Source: Typhlomys cinereus (Eukaryota; Chordata; Mammalia; Rodentia; Platacanthomyidae). Taken from it: 64,000 bases of DNA. Below, in pieces: positions 46,266-57,420 of this stretch. The notes beneath the pieces were generated by a model, which was not told where the DNA came from, did no database searches, and was given only the letters and a program-made list of their open reading frames with translations. A program made the position numbers and the translations under genes. Each line of letters opens with the position of its first letter. Positions within the stretch are counted from its first letter, which is position 1. The stretch covers positions 4,710,971 through 4,774,970 of the forward strand of contig JALPQD010000102.1 of assembly GCA_023101885.1 (NCBI GenBank). The letters are read 5' to 3'.

Positions 46266-48367
46266 CTGTGGCCTAAAAATAGAGTTTTGAGGTGTGCACC
46301 TCCAGCCACACAAGGCTCTTTATTGCATGTGCTGGTACAGTGGAGGAAGCTGCTAGCAGGTAAGGGCTGTGATATTGTAAGTACAAAGGAGGGATAAGGA
46401 ACAAACACCATCTACTCAAGCTGCGCTTGATGATATTTGTTGTTGAGTTTTTTGTTTGCTGTGTGTTTTGCTTTGCTTCACCTGTTTTCTTTTTCATGGT
46501 AGAGACTGAATACAGATGCTCCACCACTCAGCTATATTGTCAACCAGATCTTCTGTTCTCATTCTCGTCAAGATATTCCTATGGGCAGCCTGTTAAGAAG
46601 AAGGGCAGGAACAGAGAGAAGTGGGAGGGAAGCCGAGGGGAGTGTCAGAGTGTGAGCTATGAGAGACGGATCCAAGATTTGGTTTCATATATGGAAAAGA
46701 CAAGAAAAGCAGAGGACATGTATAGGGTGAGGACTGGCAGAGTGCTCTATGTTGATTGGTTACCCTCAAGCTGTCAGCAATGTAGGCTGAATTTGACCTT
46801 GTAGGTTATATGGCGAGGACCCACAGTCCTGTTCCCAGTTGTTTTCTTTCTGAATACAGGAAGCCTGTGTGATGTCTTGAGATAGAGTCTGAACCCCTGA
46901 GCCATCTCTCCAGCCTAGACATTGAACATTTGTATCATGAAGCCAGTCACTTTGGAAACTTATTAAGTCGTTTTCCTTTCTGCAGAAGACTACCTCTGGA
47001 AGTATTTAAGTAAAAGCAAAGAAGTCCAGCCTCAGATTGCCTCCCCCACTCCAAGGTTTCACTTCAGTCCTATCCCAGTGTGTCCTTGGCAACTTTCTGC
47101 ATCATGCACAAAGACATTGCTGGTTAGGATTATTCTAAGCCCCAAGAACGGCGAGGGCAAAGGCAAAGTCGGCAGTGTTTGCTGAATGGCCACCGTGTTT
47201 TGAGGATCCCCATTATGAAAGGTTAGCGGAAAGTCAACAGCCCACAGTTGCTTGAATCTGTGCTTTGGTTTCATTGCCATGACCTGTTACTTCCCTACCC
47301 AGGAGAATTATGGCTAAGTGGTGTTTTAACTATGTCCCCAGGGGAGTGTTGAGTAAGATGAAAAGCATTCTAGGTCACCGATAAATCATTTCTGGAAAAT
47401 GGGACATTCAGGAAAATTAAACAAAGTGTAGAAACCCTTAGCTTGCAGTCTGTTGTTGCAGAATTTGAACGATGGCTTTCCTCCCTGCTTAGACAAACAC
47501 TAACCAGGAAGCTCTGAGCAGGGAAAAAAATCCTGTGCAGAGCCAGGGAAGAAAATAATAAACGATGACGGCCATTGTTACTTCATTGCCCATTTAAGCA
47601 AAATTATGGTGCTAGTCCATTAACTCTTTCCAATTGATCTGATCATTTTAAGATCTCCAACCATAACTTGATCACCTCCCCCCAAATCCCACAAGCATGC
47701 AACACAAATTTTCAAAGGTATTTCAAAGCTCAGCTCATTTTCAAAATAGCAGATGTTCCCTTGTGCATTGGCTACACTGTGCTAGTAAATTGCTCCCCTT
47801 GGGAACTTCCATGAAGGTAGGATGTATGGGAGAACAGCATTCATTGTTCAGTCACTGGCATTTGGAAATACCTCCTGAAGGTTGAACATCACACTTACCC
47901 TATGTAGCCCCTGTGACTTTAGAAATGGAAAATGTTATTGTGATCCTTCTGTTTTAATTTCCTCTGTTGCAAAATTCCAACACCCAGTTGTCTACTAATT
48001 GGTTCTGTCGTCCATCCCATAACAATGTCAGCCCAAATTTATTAGCTGAGCTCTTTGCTGGCTGCCTCCATAGCAACCAACCAAAGATATTATAGGACTT
48101 TCCCCAGGAGCCCATCAATGAACAAAAGTACATTGCCACTTGTTTCATTTTTTATATTTGTCTGCCCCAAAAGGAACTGGGTGGAATTCAGAAAACATAT
48201 TTTCATCTGAGAACAGAAACAATCATCCAGGTCAAACACTGGACCTTATTTCCTTAGATGTCTTAATAATACCACCTCACTTTGAAGAATGATTCGTGTC
48301 ACTTGCCTTAAATAAGTCATCATGCTATTTCCATTTCTATTTTATATTTTCTAAAATTGACATTGTT
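46266..48367. other. Mostly unassigned DNA with two SINE remnants
   Basis: 46480-46545 resembles an antisense ID ('gatgctccaccactcagcta'). 46880-46915 is an isolated SINE head ('cccctgagccatctctccag'). The remaining sequence to 48367 shows no repeat or exon that I recognise. Confidence 0.4.
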
Positions 48368-48603
48368 GTGCTGGGGAGATGACTGAGGGATAAACCTTTT
48401 ATTTCACAAGCAAAAGGACCTGAGTTTGGATCTCCAAAGCCCACATAAAAATGGTGAGCAGAAATGGCAGCAACCTGTGCTTCCAGCCTTGAAAGATGGA
48501 GCCTGGGAAACCTCACAGTAAAGCAATAAGGAGGTAAAACAATCCAAGATGATTCCCAATGTCACATAGGTTTCTATAGGCAAACATACTCAAGTGTTCT
48601 CTC

Positions 48604-48644
<41 letters not shown>

Positions 48645-48650
48645 AAAAAA
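48368..48650 (+). mobile_element. B2-superfamily SINE with (CA)n, sense
   Basis: 'gtgctggggagatgactgag' head, 'gacctgagtttggatctcca' B box, 'gatggagcctgggaaacctc' body, (CA)n 48606-48636 and an A-rich tail. Confidence 0.85.
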
Positions 48651-49534
48651 AATAAAATTGACATTGTTATGAAGAGTACATTCTTATGTTGAGGGGGGAT
48701 TCAGTGAACATGGATGTGCTTGACTAAATGATTTCTTTGATATGATGATTTTAAAATAATTTCAAATTTCACTATCATCTTAAGAAAAGCCTAGGGAAGT
48801 GTGTTCATTAATCTTCTGAGAGCCCTGCTAGCTATAAAATCTATGACTTTATGAATATGCATTGTTATAGTTCCAGCAGGACATTCTGATAGTTTTTTTC
48901 ATGAAGCTTCTTAAAATCAGCTTTACATGACTAGGGGGACACAAATTTATACGTGTAGTAACAGACTTGCATGATCCTGCCAAACCGTATGATACTACTT
49001 TTTAAAGATGTCTTAAAGAACTTTCTTGGCAACTTCACATTTTCCAATCTCGACATTTCAAACAGATAGGTCATCTCATAGCAATGTATTCTATAATTCA
49101 TCTAACAATAGCATGTTTAGAAGGGGATCTGCTGCCTTTGTGCCATGATACAAGTACATGGTAGAGGTTTGTCATTCCTGCCATCCTTCACTGGATTTTC
49201 GTGTTTAATCATATCTGTGCATGGTTTCAAAGAGAATTACTAGAATGTGATTTTTCCTTGTATTATGAAGAACTCAATATTAAAGGAGTGAAAACCACAA
49301 GTTCCTTCCCAGAAATATTAGGAACCAGACAATAAACAAACAAAAAAGCTGTGCTCCAGATAACAATTAAAGATCATGGTTAGGCTCCATGTTTTCTCTA
49401 CTAAGAACCAGGCTCTGGTCTAATTGGATCCAAACCAGGAAATGTCTTCTTTGTTCCAGTAGAAGAAAGTGGACATTCTTATTCCTGCTGTTTTCATAGG
49501 CATTTCCTTGTATTTTTCTCTGTGTGCCTTCTTA
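48651..49534. other. Unassigned DNA
   Basis: No repeat or exon recognised. Confidence 0.35.
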
Positions 49535-49755
49535 TTTCTTTGTTTGTGTGTCTGTGTCTGTGTCTGTGTCTGTGTATCTGTGTGTATCAGAGGGCACTGT
49601 GTATGCTTGTGGAGGCTCAAGGATCATCTTTCAGGAGTCATCCTGGATTCTTCTACCTCCTTTTTGCTTCCAAGACTGCCTGGTGTTTTTATGTGAGATC
49701 TGGGGATCCAAACCCAGGTCAAGGCAGAAGCTTAACTGAATCATCTCCAGTCTTG
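49535..49755 (-). mobile_element. B2-superfamily SINE with (TGTGTC)n, antisense
   Basis: TGTGTC-type tail 49543-49585, then 'cttgtggaggctcaaggatc', 'catcctggattcttctacct' and 'gatccaaacccaggtcaagg' to a degraded head. Confidence 0.75.
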
Positions 49756-49779
49756 AATGTGTGTTTATGTGGGAGGAAT

Positions 49780-49826
<47 letters not shown>

Positions 49827-50128
49827 TGTGTCTGTGTCTGTGTCTGTGTCTGTGTCTGTGTCTGTGAATGTAGAGGCCAGAAGTCGATGCTGGATATCTT
49901 CCTGGATCACTCCATCTTATTTTTTGAAAGTCTCACTGGGCCTGATGCTCAGGAATCCAAGATTAGCAATTCAGGAATTCCCGCCCATCCCCTACCAGCA
50001 CTAGACTTGTAAATATGTGCTGCTGTTCCCCTTCAGTTTTTGGTTTTATTTATACAAGAGTACTGGGGATCTGAATTCAGGTCCTTGAGTTTGTGCAGCA
50101 ATCTTTATTGAACCATCTCTCCAGTCCC
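49756..50128 (-). mobile_element. Composite SINE with (GT)n(TGTCTG)n, antisense
   Basis: (GT)n 49787-49824 and (TGTCTG)n 49825-49864, then 'gaggccagaagtcgatgctg' and 'gatctgaattcaggtccttg', head 'gaaccatctctccagtccc'. It lies directly beside the previous SINE, in the same orientation. Confidence 0.75.
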
Positions 50129-50189
50129 TGCCCTGTATCCTTCTTAATGGTCCTTGCCAACCAGCCCTGTTAGTTCTTAACCACCTTTT

Positions 50190-50290
50190 GAGATAGGTTT
50201 TAGATTTCTGACTCCTTTCAGCCACCTCCTTTTCTCCCCTTAAGTTGTGCATGAGTATTGTCTCACAGCAGAAAGAAAGAGTGACTACAA
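50190..50290 (+). mobile_element. 3' end of a MaLR-type LTR, sense
   Basis: 'ccccttaagttgtgcatgag' and 'agaaagagtgactacaaca' match the tail of the LTR at 17842-18168. The rest of the LTR is absent. Confidence 0.5.
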
Positions 50291-50319
50291 CATCTTCTCC
50301 TATGAGCTAGTTAGCATAC

Positions 50320-50460
50320 TTTAGATAGATTTTCATGTAAACCTCTCAACAACTCTGGGGCCAGTGCTGTTATTCATTTTGGGGGGGTACTGAGAAATTA
50401 TGTAATAAGTATAACAAGTAGAACTTGAACTCAAGAAAGTCTCTCAATTGTTATTCCTAT
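50320..50460 (-). mobile_element. MIR SINE, antisense, diverged
   Basis: 'catgtaaacctctcaacaac' and 'agtagaacttgaactcaaga' suit the reverse MIR order. Confidence 0.45.
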
Positions 50461-50984
50461 CCCCTTCAGACTCATCCAAAAAGAGAATGAATATGACACC
50501 TTTGTGAGGAGTTAGGTCCCCTCAACACTCGGTGGGTGCTGTTTCCATGCTGGGAGAAGGTATGGACCCAGTCAATGGAAGGAAGTTCCTTCCTATAGTT
50601 TCCTTAGAACTCTTTTAGTGTCAAGAAGCTTCATCCATTTCCTTTATGATCAAAGTTAGCTTTTTATTTTTATCCACAGGAGTCACCAGAGACAGACCAG
50701 ATTACATTCATGGTGGGCCACTGTGTCCCTTCTTAGCTCTTTAACAGAAGGCTTCTGGCTTAACTTTAGTTACTTTTAGGTGGAGTTGTCTTAGAAAAAG
50801 TTAGGAGTCATAGAAATAGACCTTAAAAAATGACAAACACTGCAAATTTTCATTTTATAGCCATGCAATCTTTATTTGCCAGTTGGTGCTGTTTGAAGAG
50901 AAGAATAGTAAGAAATGCATCTATCTATAAATAAAATTCAAGAATGCCCACTCAGACAATCTTACTTCATACAAACTAAGTGTT
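50461..50984. other. Unassigned DNA
   Basis: No repeat or exon recognised. Confidence 0.35.
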
Positions 50985-51052
50985 TTGTTTTGTTTTTCCT
51001 GGGATGAAACCCAGGGCCAAGCATGTTATTTCTGAACTGTACCTCCAGTCCA
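50985..51052 (-). mobile_element. ID-like SINE, antisense
   Basis: 'gggatgaaacccagggccaa' is the reverse B-box region. 'ctgaactgtacctccagtcc' marks the head. Confidence 0.55.
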
Positions 51053-51235
51053 CAAACTGTTTTATGTTATACAGACTTGAGGAGAATTTTCTATCTGTAT
51101 GTAGACTAGTTGTACACAAATGAATGGGATCTGCAACTATGAGATCCTGGGCTTATTTAACATCTGAATCAAAGGGATAGAAAGACTACAGTTTTGATTC
51201 AGTTAGCACTGTAATGGTGGTAGTGGTGGTGATGG

Positions 51236-51287
<52 letters not shown>

Positions 51288-51583
51288 CACATTTACTTGT
51301 GTGTATGGACAACAGATGTCAATGTCATGTCTTTCTCACTGCTCTCTACATTAGTTTTTGCGACAGTCTCTTGACAAAGTTGGAGCTTGCTGATTCAACT
51401 AGACTGGCTTGCTGGTAAGCTCCAGAGATTCTCCTGTCTCTACCTTCCCAGCACTGGAATGTTACAGGTACATGTTACTATTCCTGACTCTCCCCACAAC
51501 CCCCATCTCTGCTGGGAATCAAAACTCAGGTCTTCACACTCATGTGGCAAGTACTTTACCAACAAAACCATCTGCACAGTCCT
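51236..51583 (-). mobile_element. Composite B1/tRNA-type SINE with (GT)n, antisense
   Basis: (GT)n 51239-51286, then 'ggacaacagatgtcaatgtc', B1-like 'ttcccagcactggaatgtta', 'aatcaaaactcaggtcttca' and head 'aaccatctgcacagtcc'. Same organisation as 5279-5618. Confidence 0.75.
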
Positions 51584-52246
51584 TTAATGGTGACTATTAC
51601 AGCATTGAGTTTTTCAGTAAACATCTCTGGCAGACTAAACAATAACACTGCAGAGCAACTGAGAATTCCTCTGGAAAAAGCAAGGCAAGCAAAGAGCTAG
51701 AAGCAGAGTTGTGGCTGACCAGGATGCAGGACAGAAGTGTAGTTAGGTAAGGGGAAAGTTCTCATTGGTGAGAATAAGAAGAACCCAAGGGCAAGCGTTA
51801 ACTCAGTAGGAGTTGAAAAACCTAGCTCCCAAAGTGTGACTATGCTCTGAGCAAGAGCAACAGGAAGGAAGGGTGAGTAATACCCAGACCAGTGTTGCAT
51901 TTGTCTTATCAGGAAACCACGAGGGTTGAGCATGTAATGATCCTGAGCTGTTGATCTGTTTCTGTCTCACATTCTCCTCTTGGAATTTTGAAACACACTG
52001 GGTTTTTCTAGAAATAACAGATTGTCTGATTCCAAAAAAAATCACCACTCACCTGAATAGAAAGTTCTAGGTAATGGAGATCCAGCTGATCTGGTTTGTA
52101 CACAACTGTATTGTGAGCACTTGAGGCATAATGGGTGTTTACTGAAAGTTTTAAACAGATGGCCACAATGCTGAACAATTGAGAGCAGCCAGAAAATATC
52201 TGGTATCTTTCTGCTCTTCATATAAATAATGATGGCAGAGCAGAAA
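51584..52246. other. Unassigned DNA
   Basis: No repeat or exon recognised. Confidence 0.35.
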
Positions 52247-52295
52247 GATGGAAGAAGAGGAGGAAGAGGAGGAGGAGGAGGAGGAGGAGGAGGAG
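52247..52295. repeat. (GGA)n purine tract
   Basis: GAAGA then a near-pure GGA run, about 49 nt. Confidence 0.9.
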
Positions 52296-52883
52296 GTCAT
52301 TCCTCATCTGTAATGACAACTGAGTTATTTTGTTCATATCTATTTTCTATTTGTGACTTTCTACAGAAAAGATGCCAGAGATTGTAATAAAGTAGCTATG
52401 TGTTGTGGCAAGTGTGCAACACACATGTGTATGTATATAATCTTACTAATATAGTCTATCACCTCATGCAGCTGTATGCCCACATCTGAGGTCAACTTTA
52501 ATAAATACTTTAACGCTGTTGAAATGACTTTCCCACTTTGCCTGATTCAGCAGTAAGTAGTTAGAGTTATAAGAAGCAGGATTAGCTCATAAACAAAACA
52601 ACCCGTCCTTGCTTAATAACAGAGCTTAGTGATAATAAGAGAACAGCAATCTGGGAAGGCTACTCCCCTCCAGAAATGTCAGGACATCTAAATTGGGAGT
52701 TGCTGATCATGTAAACAAATTCAAGTGATCTTCCAGTGAAAACCTCAAACTACTTGTTTGAGATGGTTTCTGGCTAGAAGACATGAATCCAGATCAAAAT
52801 CAAAAGCCACATAAATACTGAAATAGCGGAGACAGAGACATGGTCATTCCAGGAAGCTCAGGAAGGTTCAAAGGAGGGTTTTT

Positions 52884-53169
52884 GTTTTTTGTTTTTTAAA
52901 AAAGGAAAAGAAAGCAAAGGAAAAGCTGCAGGCTGAGGAACTAATGGCATTGCTGAACCTACTGGAAATGTTGACGACCTCCTCCAAAGGGGAAGAGGAA
53001 GGAGACAGAGGTGGCAAACCTCTGCCAGACAGTAACAAAACAGGAAACAGGAGCGCTGATGACACTTGGGCCTCAAACTGGGAAGAGCAAAGCTTTAAAG
53101 CCATAGAGCTGTGGGTGTCATTCAGACAGAGCAGCCCACCCATCCGCCATGTTCCTTGGTTTAGGCAAT
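52884..53169 (+). other. Weak candidate coding segment (exon or old retrocopy)
   Basis: One frame is open from before 52899 to a TGA just after 53169. Its first part is Lys/Glu-rich and helical-looking (KEKKAKEKLQAEELMALLNL), followed by an acidic, Ser/Gly-rich stretch. The first ATG in frame is at 52944. Just upstream, T-rich sequence at 52879-52897 ends in AAAAAAG (52898-52904), which could serve as a splice acceptor. Against coding: the protein is not one I recognise, no downstream exon or conserved domain is visible, and a frame this size can occur by chance. It is the only frame here whose composition is not explained by a repeat and looks protein-like. Confidence 0.2.
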
Positions 53170-53379
53170 GAGCCCCCCAGGAACAGCTGCTTAGACTTAA
53201 GGAAAGAACCCCGAAACACCAACAGCAGTTCACTCAGCACATAGTCTCCTCATGAGGGACGTGGGGATGAAGAACACCCAGGTGTGAGGACATTTATGCT
53301 TTTTTGAGGAAAATTCAGAGAGATCTTAACATTTTTATGTTTTATGTTATAAATATGCTTTATAAAAGAATGCTTCTGG

Positions 53380-53506
53380 GGGCTGGCTAGGTGGCTCAAC
53401 AAGTAAGATAACTGCTGACAAATCTTGTTGGACAGAGTTCAAACCCTAGAAGCCCATTTCCAGATGGTATCCTCTGACCTTTACCCCTTCATCATGTGCT
53501 TTCTCT

Positions 53507-53545
<39 letters not shown>

Positions 53546-53586
53546 ATAAATAAGTAAAATATTACTAAGCAAATAAACAACATTTT
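53380..53586 (+). mobile_element. B3-type SINE with (TC)n, sense, degenerate target duplication
   Basis: Head 'gggctggctaggtggctcaa', B box 'gagttcaaaccctagaagcc', (TC)n 53509-53543, tail 'taataaataagtaaaat'. Flanks 53364-53379 and 53587-53602 align over 16 nt with three differences, a likely old target-site duplication. Confidence 0.85.
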
Positions 53587-53810
53587 AAAAAAGTGTTTCT
53601 GGAATAAAACTCCAGGAGGACTGAAAAGCTGGTAGGTAGGAGTCATGTATCTATATGTCCATAATTTTATTTGATTTGAATTAAGGGGATTCAAATATAG
53701 TCATGCAATTAAAACATCTGAATTCAGGTTCTGATTGATAAATAAAATGAATTATAAATATTTAAATTGTAAAAAAGAAAAAACATACACTCCCAACATA
53801 TTTTTTAATT

Positions 53811-53880
53811 ATTTTTTTATTATTATTATTACTTACTCAACTGTGCGCATGTGCGTGTGTATGTGCGCGTGCACGCGTGT

Positions 53881-53933
<53 letters not shown>

Positions 53934-54110
53934 ACCACGGACGAACTCGCGAATCACCATGGACGCCTCCACCTCCTTCTGCCCTGGGATTCACAGGCTC
54001 CGCCCTACCAGGACCAGAAGCGCAGGCCGCCCCCGCTTCTGCCTGGCGTCTATACGTGGGATCTGGGATCCGAACTCAGGATAACCCCTGAGCCACCTCT
54101 CCAGCCCCCC
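53811..54110 (-). mobile_element. Young B2-superfamily SINE, antisense, 16-bp target duplication
   Basis: Tail (TAA-rich) and (GT)n 53876-53930, then 'gaaccacggacgaactcgcg', 'ctccgccctaccaggacc', 'gatccgaactcagg' and 'cctgagccacctctccagcc'. Identical flanks 'aacatattttttaatt' at 53795-53810 and 54111-54126. About 25 nt between B box and A box, present in the 61016 copy, are deleted here, so this copy has likely lost promoter spacing. Confidence 0.95.
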
Positions 54111-54167
54111 AACATATTTTTTAATTGAATTGGATATTACTCTGTTTTCATAAGAGAAAGGTAATTT

Positions 54168-54248
54168 TTTTTCTTTATTCAGTACTGGGAATTGAACTCA
54201 GGTCTTAGCACATAACTGTCAATCACTCTACCACTGACCTACCCCCCG
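54168..54248 (-). mobile_element. ID-like SINE, antisense
   Basis: 'actgggaattgaactcaggt' and 'caatcactctaccactgacc' are reverse-complement ID boxes. Confidence 0.7.
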
Positions 54249-54310
54249 ATTCTTAAAATCTAAGAAATATAAAAAAGTTTTAGGAAAACACTATTTTTTA
54301 AGCCAGCTTT

Positions 54311-54497
54311 TTAATTTTTTTTTTCTTTTTTAAAAATTTTTATTATATTTTTGCCTAGTTATACAAGCTTATAACTACCATCTTCTTCTCCCTCCACCCT
54401 CCATTCACCCTGTGGTACCCCCATTGAACTCAACCCTCCCTCTTCCAACTCTCCCTTCCTCCCTCTCCTCTTTTCCTTCCCTACTCCTCTCTTGGTG
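54311..54497 (-). mobile_element. Very short 5'-truncated L1 3' end, antisense, 13-bp target duplication
   Basis: T-rich start (reverse of the poly(A) tail), 'cctagttatacaagcttata', then C/T-rich sequence that is the reverse of the L1 polypurine tract. Perfect flanks 'ttaagccagcttt' at 54298-54310 and 54498-54510. On the minus strand the nick context is TTTT/AAAG, close to the L1 endonuclease site. Confidence 0.85.
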
Positions 54498-54510
54498 TTA
54501 AGCCAGCTTT

Positions 54511-54783
54511 AAAAAATATTTTATTTATTTTATGTGTGTGTGTGTGTGCATCAGAGGGCATTGTGTGTCCCTGTGGAAGGCCAAGGATGACTTAGGGAAT
54601 TATCCTGGATTGCTTCTACCTCCTTCTTGCTTTGCTCTGAGATTTCTCAGGCTCCACCCACCAGTTCAGGAAGTGCAGGACTGACACTGCTTCTGCCTGG
54701 CGTTTTTACCTGGGAATTAGGATCCAAACTCAGGACCTTCTGTTTGCAAGACAGAGCTTAACCCCTGAGCTATCTCTCCAGGC
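54511..54783 (-). mobile_element. B2-superfamily SINE, antisense
   Basis: A/T-rich tail, short (GT)n 54535-54549, 'ctgtggaaggccaaggatga', 'ctggattgcttctacctcct', 'gatccaaactcaggaccttc' and 'cttaacccctgagctatctc'. Complete head. Confidence 0.9.
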
Positions 54784-54889
54784 GTGACAAACACAATTTT
54801 TAATGGAACATAATGTCTCTCGAGACAAAAACTCCTTTTTCCCGTCTCCCTTGTGACTCTCTTGTCAAAGATATGAAAAAATAATTTCC

Positions 54890-55065
54890 AGCAAGCGTGG
54901 TGTCTCATGGGTAAAGGCACTTGCCCCGAGACCCTGAAGACATGTGTTTGATCCCTGGATCTTACCAGATAGCAGAAGTCTCCCAGACTTCTGCATGTAT
55001 ATCTTGCCATATGTGGCCCCCATAAGTAAACACATAATTTGAAAGCACAATTTTAAGCAAAATGC
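54890..55065 (+). mobile_element. B3-type SINE, sense
   Basis: 'agcgtggtgtctcatgggta' head, 'tgtgtttgatccctggatct' B box and an 'aagtaaacacataatt' tail. Confidence 0.65.
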
Positions 55066-55609
55066 TTAGAATGTCTACTTTAAAAATTCCACCCACTGAA
55101 GATGTCTCCTTTGTACTGACTTGTGATGTACATGTAATAGCCGGGGCATTAGTAGCTTAGGATGCCTTTGACAATAAAAACCACAAGGTAAGGTAATAAT
55201 TGGGGCGGAGGGGGAAGAAGAAAGGGCAGAGAAGGAACTCAATCCTAACTGTTAATATTAGAAACAACCTCCTCTGCCCCAGGGCTGATGGATTTCAGAG
55301 TCCAAACTAACAATAATCAGCATAACTAATACAGGAATATAGTTTGAAAGCCATAGATTTGGTTATTAACAGTGGGTCATCTAAAAACTACAGAGATAAT
55401 TATTTACACAGACTACTATTTTCAGCTTTGAAACTCTTACTTTTGAAGAGAAAGAGACTGAAATTGATCCAAGATATCTTTACTTCCTTCATCTATTTCT
55501 CCCTTGCTCCTCTTCTCGTTCCCCTTCCCACTCCTTCCAAAGTAATATCCAACTACGATATGTTTCAACTTAGCTGAAGTATCTATTTTCCCATAATTTT
55601 TACAATACT
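55066..55609. other. Unassigned DNA
   Basis: No repeat or exon recognised. Confidence 0.35.
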
Positions 55610-55990
55610 TTAAAGTTCATTGCATATACCCATATAATTATCTCATATGATTCTCATAATACCTCCACGAAGTAAGCAAGACAAACATAGTTATTTCCAT
55701 TTCTTCCAAGCACAAACTGGGGTTTCAACCTCATTATATCACTTTAAATTAGATGGGACCATTATTATCCCTAATGTACGTGAATTGGAATCATGGAATG
55801 CCTACACTATTTGATCCAGTCCCTTGAATACAAACTGCTTTTCAATAAAACCTCATTGGCTTCCTGGCTGGGGTCCAGAGCAAGTGTGTGAATAAGGAAA
55901 GGAGAATCACAAGAGGTATCAGAGTCACAACACTGGAATTAAAATTAGGGTTCTCTCATTCACAGTTTAATTCTTTTTCCATTACACCAC
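55610..55990 (-). mobile_element. MIR SINE pieces, antisense
   Basis: 55610-55735 ('attatctcatatgattctca', 'catttcttccaagcacaaac') and 55905-55990 ('ttctttttccattacaccac') are the two ends of reverse-complement MIR. Whether they are one interrupted or two copies is unclear. Confidence 0.6.
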
Positions 55991-56554
55991 CTTGCCTCTC
56001 CCTAGAAATTCATTCTCCAATTTGCTGAGTCGTCCATGTGGGTGGATTGTCGGTGAAAAGCAGCTTTCAGAGGGTCATCTAAAGTGAACTTCAACAGCCT
56101 CCTGGCGATGCTGTACACATCACAAAAGGCTCTGCCTCCCTGGTGGCTCCCCAGATCCATGGCCTGCTGACGCCCTACCAACCACTATTGTTGTGACAAG
56201 TGACTGTGCTCAAAGGATCAGATTTCCTTAAACAAAGTCTTCCAACACAGCCAGCCAGCAAGAAGCTTCATTTCTGCCTTTGTTCAATGCCCTTGCAAGG
56301 CTGGAGTGTTGTCTCAGGAAAAGTCTTCAGAGGCTTCATGCTGTGGTTTATCACTTAAAGGTCTTCATTAGGAAGCCACCATGAATACTTAGACCATGTA
56401 CAGCCTTTTCTTTCCTCTGAAAGAGCTGAGAAATGAAATCACCACCCTGGCTCACTTTAAGCATGTCTAATTGTGTATGTGTGTGTGTGCCTGCTGTTGT
56501 TTTTCTGCTGGACTGAGATAAATATTAAGTCATTTCTTGGAACATAGGTCCTAT
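55991..56554. other. Unassigned DNA
   Basis: No repeat or exon recognised. Confidence 0.35.
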
Positions 56555-56660
56555 AGTATTCAGTAAGGTAGTGGATAAGATTCTAAGCCTATCGTTTACT
56601 AGATGTATGACTTCAGAGAAATTAATTATACTCTCTGAACCTTCGATTTTTTATTAGTGC
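56555..56660 (+). mobile_element. MIR SINE, sense
   Basis: 'tactagatgtatgacttcag' and 'ctctgaaccttcgatttttt' match the MIR core ('tgtgaccttgggcaagt...ctctctgtgcctcagttt'). Confidence 0.65.
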
Positions 56661-56679
56661 ATATTAACTATACAAAATA

Positions 56680-57090
56680 GTGGGCTCATTATGAAATTTT
56701 CATATGTGTATATGAGACACATTGATCATAATCACCCCTCTTATTACTCACATTTATTTTTTCACTTGCTGGTCCCTTTTCTGTTTGCCAAGTCTGTCTC
56801 TCCGTCTCTCTCATCTTTCTTCTCTGATGCTACATATGAGAAAAAGCATGCAGTACTTGTCTTTCTGAGTCTAACATCAATTTCTCCGTGAGCAAAATGA
56901 TTTCATTTTTTAATGACTGAATAGTACTCCATTGTGTATAGGTGCCATATTTTCTTTATGCATTCATTCATTGATGGACAATTGAATTGATCCCATAATT
57001 TAGTTGTTGTGATAGTATTACAATAAGCATCAGTATGAAACTATCTCTGTCTTATGATTTATTCAAGTATGCTGTGTGATTTTTCCTGGG
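56680..57090 (-). mobile_element. Old L1 (host of the nested insertions), segment 1
   Basis: 'tgaatagtactccattgtgt', 'gccatattttctttatgcat' and 'cattgatggacaattgaatt' are antisense L1 ORF2 3'-end landmarks. It continues collinearly in the segments at 58016, 60089, 60849, 61303 and 61950. Confidence 0.85.
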
Positions 57091-57420
57091 GAGATGTGAA
57101 CAAACATATGTTAACCTATAAGGGTACTAATGACAGCCTGAAGAAATGATTCAACTCATTCATTCACAATGAGTTTAATGGGGCTGCTCACAGACACATG
57201 GCTGACTCACGGACAGCTGAATCATTGAAAGGCAAGCCTACCTTAGGATAGGTGACAATTTATGAAAATTGTGTGCATTGAGCTTCCTGCCCAACTTGTC
57301 AGCCTCTTCACTGAAGAGTCTCCTCTTCCTTACAAACATTTGCAACCTTGGGAGGGACCTCAATGAGTCATTTTCATGAGCATCTTGAACCTTGGAACTT
57401 TCTTTCACTTCCTCAGTCTT
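57091..57420. mobile_element. Unassigned interspersed repeat inside the L1
   Basis: 57091-57420 and 57966-58015 separate L1 segments 1 and 2 and so look inserted, but I cannot name the family. The right edge ends in the 15-bp duplication of the next element. Confidence 0.4.
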
